Part shown: positions 34,701 through 36,413 of the stretch, in pieces
Layout of the letters: each line of letters opens with the position of its first letter
How positions within the stretch are numbered: position 1 is the stretch's first letter
Source: Chthoniobacter flavus Ellin428
GTDB lineage: Bacteria; Verrucomicrobiota; Verrucomicrobiia; Chthoniobacterales; Chthoniobacteraceae
Assembly (NCBI RefSeq): GCF_000173075.1
Contig: NZ_ABVL01000041.1
Span: forward strand, 1-36,413
Direction: 5' to 3'
DNA: 36,413 bases
Position numbers and translations under genes: made by a program
The notes under the pieces: model-generated
The model's database searches: none
Seen by the model: only the letters and a program-made list of their open reading frames with translations
What the model was told of the DNA's origin: nothing

Positions 34701-35199
34701 TAATGCCTGGCGCGACGGAACTCTTCCGCTCGACGCGGTGTATGGCCCCGACAGCCAGATGACACAGGTTCTGATGCACGCACCACCCGTTACCGCTGCG
34801 AGGTCTGAGATTCGGGGGGTGATGATTGACAAAATTATGCGCTGCAGCCCAGGCCCTTTGTACGGCAACATACCTATACGCCAACCATGGACATCGCCAC
34901 GGACCGTGCTTACGACTTGGAATTGGACCGAGCAGGTTCTTGGGGGATATTTGGGGTCGGCTCAGTATTGGGGCAGTGCGGAAAAAAACCCAGAGGGACG
35001 TGGCGTAACAGTGTCCGTTTCTGCACAATTTGAAGTGACAAATGTGATGGGATTGCGATCGTACAATCACCATTGGGAGTATTTGTATTTTCCGAAGGTA
35101 CAGGATAGCTATACACCGGGACCGTACCGAACTTTCACCCAAAAATTCCGATGGACAGAAGAATTCAAAATGTCGTGCAAGTGCTGTCTAATGCCTTGA
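28720..35199 (+). CDS. Exported RHS/YD-repeat protein with variable C-terminal domain
   Basis: A 2159-residue protein with a signal peptide (LASCSLAFLIILLVAQVQAA, about residues 26-45). A lineage-type N-terminal region of about 350 residues ends in a Cys cluster (TPPCTACTCTTGG) and a Gly/Ser-rich linker. From about 540 to 1860 there are YD repeats, for example TYDYDALGRVNSTTRDGLTT, YAPTGELKTTALDM and YNADGVLESESA. An inserted beta domain at about 1610-1680 (VDVLGSAKADATVTVNGATA) is familiar from verrucomicrobial RHS proteins. The RHS core is at about 1863-1923 (NPFRFSTKYTDGETGLLYYG and YRYYDCQNGFWISRDPDEET), ending in DSDG (1920-1923) where DPxG is usual. A Pro-rich linker (PDPLPPPPPPTPG) and about 200 residues of unrecognised C-terminal domain with a CKCC tail follow. 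RHS shells encapsulate such domains, often toxins. It lies 29 bases after the giant protein gene. Confidence 0.9.
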   Translation: MATRIGTVPRHPLTFTHLAGRGRLASCSLAFLIILLVAQVQAAPPIEALQRSIQQRWEAATGLPVNFRKRSDGAIPDAMPQDGFYGSDLDDPALLLALVNDISSNVATLSGLYTTKNDLENDLSTQGYIWQTSTYYFNPAALPKVSACLQVLPSNAPIDDRLAQCQQILYSCKIVPLQLIGNAVSPPTRDSNGDWHTGTPGPTLLSSKGVTASIKPPAPGGAYSLAESNWQFSAPIPDSNYRRLDGGSLFQATSADSLQGNGIYPDPYEFQSLSGLMGQVCRYVGEDVTGDLKFYLSVDNNSNLPGPPVAPAPGLLPATNGPFHLWNTQSGNGNLICEKVGTGTPKQVIRAGQTWNVRWAAGMFYGKFQDDWTPPCTACTCTTGGVTGSGGTGGDLSGGSFDASGAGAPASAGASGMNFSMGLGADTFGATAGSISLNSSTPTQGLINPNTLSYSVGPNGQVIRVNGVATQVVTPSSLVQVTALGPNKLTLKQYPAPTVSKQADGTYPVGGAPIKTVTIQQPVDPQTNQIDPNSVRITVESGPRVDVYAYQYTPATGAWKFSKGDGASVTYLTPIWNGAHTQRTEWRQTYNADGVLESESANVFQTEPWGEVQVASIADPNGAALTTTYSYYEVSPATDPTQLGKYSQLKQMVGTNGYWETYDYDQYGRRIKVVAQYADSAVASADGANRVVTTTYANANPAVTVVETTLGSETKRSYRAYFTNETRDIVCTVPGAAWTATTNLVTVTRTVTGGPFSGQVQSVLQSNGILTTYSYQLSADKSTKTTTRAAGQPNAGGDTVVAGTTTIAVVDRAGQEISTTSVDVASGLTLSSEMRTAVDDLGRPTEFAYDDGTTMSTAIGCCGPQTSTDREGVVTTYDYDALGRVNSTTRDGLTTLTEHDSMGRVVLIKRQGTDGSLQTLSETHYDLAGRVVETLDSLGRSTRMNEAIDNTGHLVRTTTQPDGNTLIKVYRKDGRQLSTGGTAVYPKSYEYGIEDITPLGGALIHAWFTKEIRLGAGGAATEWTKTYQDMAGRTCQTVQANGGVRSSGYNSLGQLITSVDADGVTMRYTYAPTGELKTTALDMNPAANPSGTIHFAGTDRITQNVWSVVTAHGVTVQRITTSQWNVDGQDSSIVASQVDMTPNGRHSWNSHYGLTTETLIDLHGDGTNTITTTFPDGSILIEQQDHGRKTSSTRKAVNGSQIEGKSYNYGDAFKRLTQEIDARDGTTSHSYYADDQIQSTTMPAPGDGSPAQTTTYFYEALTGRLQGVRQPDGGVISNEYWPTGELKKTSGIRTYPEEYTYDLQGRVKTLTTHGAAGASVTTWNYDPVSGFLTSKQYADERGPSFGYTLAGRISSRTWARGVATSLAYNGAGEVTGVGYSDTTPAKGLSYDRRGQMVTAVDAAGTRTFGSTLDGQPGSETCIDGTFAGIGINRNYDGLLRPGGVTLALGAQSLATSYGYDGASRLQSVTNGGITTTYSYVSNSSRVWQIAASISGQSLMTTTKAYDQLDRLSGTSTVVTGQSAAVNALAYGYDLANQRTQTTIADGSRWQYGYDSLGQVTGANRYWADGTAVSGQQFGYSFDYIGNRTIASTTGGKATYSPNALNQYGSRTVPGEVDVLGSAKADATVTVNGATAQRRGSYFAYSVQVDNSAAPVYPEINVSAARPNGAPGTDLVAQKSGRVYIPATPERFNYDADGNLTSDGRWNYTWDAENQLIGIESIAASVAAGAPQLKLTFGYDFAHRRIQKSVSIWNVVSSSYTVSLVIRFVYDGWNLLAELDGNNQPQRAYGWGLDLSGNLSGAGGVGGLLAICDFTINRNYVPFFDDLGNVNGLVDASDGSLAAQYEYGPFGEALRTLGPYASQNPFRFSTKYTDGETGLLYYGYRYYDCQNGFWISRDPDEETGGPNVYAFVRNCPTLLVDSDGRRPIYFDPNNPEISDPPRDTPDPLPPPPPPTPGSDLGTQVTNLMGDCGRLLHRITNGPASTDWYNDPFAAYNAWRDGTLPLDAVYGPDSQMTQVLMHAPPVTAARSEIRGVMIDKIMRCSPGPLYGNIPIRQPWTSPRTVLTTWNWTEQVLGGYLGSAQYWGSAEKNPEGRGVTVSVSAQFEVTNVMGLRSYNHHWEYLYFPKVQDSYTPGPYRTFTQKFRWTEEFKMSCKCCLMP

Positions 35200-35651
35200 G
35201 CGCATTTAGCATAGCTGTACTTCTGTCTGCTTGTGGTAAAAACGTCGATACCAAGGTGATCTACCAGAAAAAGATGCCTTCGGGTGTCCTCGCGAGCGTC
35301 TATTTAATAGATAGAGCGCCCGCATTGCTCGCTCTAAAAATTGAGGCCACAAATACTCCGCCGCGATACTATTGGATAGCGGGTTCTCCAAATGTCGAAT
35401 TTGGTATGTTGAAACTGCGCATTGACCTATCGGGAGACGGGCGGGTTCTTTGGATCAGTGGGACTAGCCACTATGACACATCGATTGAGGCTGCGTACGA
35501 CGATTCCAGTTCGCAATTTTTTACAAGAGCAGGTGTCGCCCGGAATCCCTCATCCTCTTCGGAGGTAGAATTAATGCATTTTGAATGGGCGCCCTTTCCC
35601 GAGCGTCCCACAGGGACGACGACTGTATTTAATTCTGAAGTCCAAGAGTAA
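35151..35651 (+). CDS. Small lipoprotein; candidate immunity protein for the RHS C-terminal domain
   Basis: A 166-residue protein with a lipoprotein signal: SNALSAFSIAVLLSACGKN, lipobox L-S-A-C with the lipidated Cys at residue 28. The mature part is beta-rich (GVLASVYLIDRAPALLALKI, YYWIAGSPNVEFGMLKLRID, GRVLWISGTSHYDTSIEAAY) and has no family I know. The start overlaps the RHS gene by 49 bases. A GTG at 35181 would give a shorter, tidier signal peptide (LSNALSAFSIAVLLSACG), so the exact start is uncertain. A small gene overlapping the 3' end of a gene with a variable toxin-like domain is the usual place for a cognate immunity gene. As a lipoprotein it would act in the periplasm or at the outer membrane. 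Immunity is inferred from position, not sequence. Confidence 0.72.
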   Translation: MDRRIQNVVQVLSNALSAFSIAVLLSACGKNVDTKVIYQKKMPSGVLASVYLIDRAPALLALKIEATNTPPRYYWIAGSPNVEFGMLKLRIDLSGDGRVLWISGTSHYDTSIEAAYDDSSSQFFTRAGVARNPSSSSEVELMHFEWAPFPERPTGTTTVFNSEVQE

Positions 35652-35653
35652 AG

Positions 35654-35819
35654 GCACGGGCGCTCGATGAAAATGAACTGAACGTAACGGGGTTCATTGA
35701 TGGAAATGGAGTGCCGGTAAAATGTATGGGCCGGGCATTTTTAACCACAAGATCGACACGATCGAAACCGTGCGTCCCGCGGGGCACTCTCATGAACACG
35801 AGGAGGAAGCGCTTTATTT
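35654..35819 (+). pseudogene. Remnant of a gene cut by IS66
   Basis: Two adjoining frames read like protein: ARALDENELNVTGFIDGNG then VPVK, shifting by one base near 35720 to MYGPGIFNHKIDTIETVRPA and GHSHEHEEEALY. The second piece ends exactly where the IS66 end begins (35820), and its stop is made by the IS's GTAA. It is not recognisable as a family; a displaced RHS C-terminal or immunity segment is one possibility. The His/Glu-rich GHSHEHEEE is notable. Confidence 0.4.
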
Positions 35820-35957
35820 GTAAGCGTCCGCCCGGGCACCTATGGCGGAGCGGGTCATAGATCTCATATCGTAGGTGAATATGACATCTACGACTGGGGA
35901 AGAAGAGTAAGCGTTATCCGTAGCGCCATCGGAACGGGGTAGTTTCGTAGATTGGGT

Positions 35958-35962
35958 AGGAG
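35958..35962 (+). promoter_or_regulatory. Ribosome binding site AGGAG for tnpA
   Basis: AGGAG lies 7 bases before the ATG at 35970, and decides this start over an in-frame TTG at 35952. It is one of few clear Shine-Dalgarno sites in the window, fitting an incoming mobile gene. Confidence 0.7.
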
Positions 35963-35969
35963 CTACGCT

Positions 35970-36377
35970 ATGCAATCTATGGAGCAGGCCGATCAAGTAT
36001 TGAAACAGGACGCCCGAGGGCGTGTGTGGACGCCAGCGGAGCGGCGGGAGGCGGTGCTGGATGAGTTTGAAAGGAGCGGGTTACCGGCGGCGCAGTTTGC
36101 CGCCCATGTCGGAGTGAAGTATCCGACCTTTGCCAGTTGGATGCAGAAGCGGCGCAAGGCGCGTGGCGAAGGCAATGCGCTGCAGAAGCAGAGGCCCACG
36201 GTCCCGCGGTTGGCGGGTTGGGTGGAGGCGACAGTAGAGAATGTGGCCGAGGACAGAACGCAGACGTTGGTCGTGCATCTGCCTGGCGGGGCACGCCTGG
36301 AGGTGAACCATGGCGGCCAAGTGCTGTTGGCGGCGCAATTGTTGCGGGCGTGGAGTGAAGGAAGCCGGACATGCTGA
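35970..36377 (+). CDS. tnpA: IS66-family TnpA (accessory HTH protein)
   Basis: A 135-residue protein. It has the IS66 OrfA pattern: RGRVWTPAERREAVLDEFER, GLPAAQFAAHVGVKYPTFAS, then WMQKRRKAR, a helix-turn-helix of the transposase_8/IS3-like type. The C-terminus (LVVHLPGGARLEVNHGGQVL, AAQLLRAWS) is the IS66 TnpA tail. TnpA, TnpB and TnpC are all needed for transposition in this family; TnpC, the DDE enzyme, lies outside the window. The stop overlaps the tnpB start (ATGCTGA). Confidence 0.88.
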   Translation: MQSMEQADQVLKQDARGRVWTPAERREAVLDEFERSGLPAAQFAAHVGVKYPTFASWMQKRRKARGEGNALQKQRPTVPRLAGWVEATVENVAEDRTQTLVVHLPGGARLEVNHGGQVLLAAQLLRAWSEGSRTC

Positions 36378-36413
36378 GCTTTCCCGGCAGCGTGCGAGTG
36401 TTTCTGGCGGTGG
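36371..36413 (+). CDS. tnpB: IS66-family TnpB, first residues only
   Basis: The ATG overlaps the tnpA stop. The visible residues MLSFPGSVRVFLAV match the start of IS66 Orf2/TnpB proteins (MLSxPxSVRxFL). The gene continues past the window end. Confidence 0.82.
   Translation, partial: MLSFPGSVRVFLAV

Larger units (their letters stand above)
35820..36413 (+). mobile_element. IS66-family insertion sequence, left end to window edge
   Basis: It begins with GTAAGCGTCCGCCCGGGCAC, the GTAA-type terminal inverted repeat of IS66 elements, 150 bases before tnpA. The 8 bases before it (CTTTATTT) would be one copy of the target duplication. The right end is outside the window. A coding-looking frame across 35820-35942 is therefore IS end sequence, not a gene. 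Confidence 0.75.

Noticed and set aside
35820..35942. A protein-like frame starting VSVRPGTYGGAGHRSHIVGE
   Set aside because: It starts exactly at the IS66 GTAAGCG terminus, so it is IS end sequence that is open by chance.

Overview
The window most likely comes from a GC-rich member of the Verrucomicrobia (Verrucomicrobiota) or the wider PVC group. It carries two DUF1592/DUF1552 gene pairs with planctomycete-type cytochrome c domains. It also has a very large LamG/FN3 surface protein and an RHS protein with the domain layout usual in that phylum. Genes often lack clear Shine-Dalgarno sites. The phylum is inferred from gene families only; no rRNA or marker gene is present.

Layout. (1) 1-1088: the 3' end of an IS110-type transposase, then about 650 bases of hairpin-rich non-coding DNA. 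(2) 1089-7364, plus strand: a secreted leucine-rich-repeat protein, a PSCyt/DUF1592-type exported cytochrome protein with a frame-broken N-terminus, a Tat-exported DUF1552 protein and an unknown secreted protein. (3) 7768-13128: an array of ten small plus-strand genes, nearly all separated by related attC-like sites (5' side AAGCGCTGCGAAC, 3' side CGCTGAGCTTGGGGGCGTTAGGCG). I read this as an integron cassette array without an integrase in view (a CALIN). Its cargo is almost entirely unknown small membrane or secreted proteins. A palindromic CATCCTGAGCG element cuts off its last site. (4) 13428-16771, minus strand: a second DUF1592/DUF1552 pair, converging on the array. Its first gene has a one-base frameshift inside the CxxCH haem motif. 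(5) 16772-17977: about 1.2 kb without a gene, with one strong palindrome. (6) 17978-28690: one giant exported protein gene (PA14, Ig-like, TSP3-like and five LamG-FN3 units), read in three frames because of two single-base indels. (7) 28720-35651: an exported RHS protein with a variable C-terminal domain, overlapped by a small lipoprotein gene that is a candidate immunity gene. (8) 35652-36413: a short gene remnant cut by the left end of an IS66-family element, with tnpA complete and tnpB running off the window.

How it fits together. The LRR-DUF1592-DUF1552 clusters encode exported proteins of unknown biochemistry that are probably co-translated, since ATGA-type overlaps join several of them. 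The giant LamG/FN3 protein and the RHS protein are 29 bases apart, both have signal peptides and they look like one operon. With the following lipoprotein they form a plausible cell-surface or polymorphic-toxin locus. The two most interesting regions are the cassette array and the giant protein/RHS/lipoprotein locus. Several one-base frame breaks across the window mean base-level accuracy should be confirmed before any gene is called a true pseudogene.
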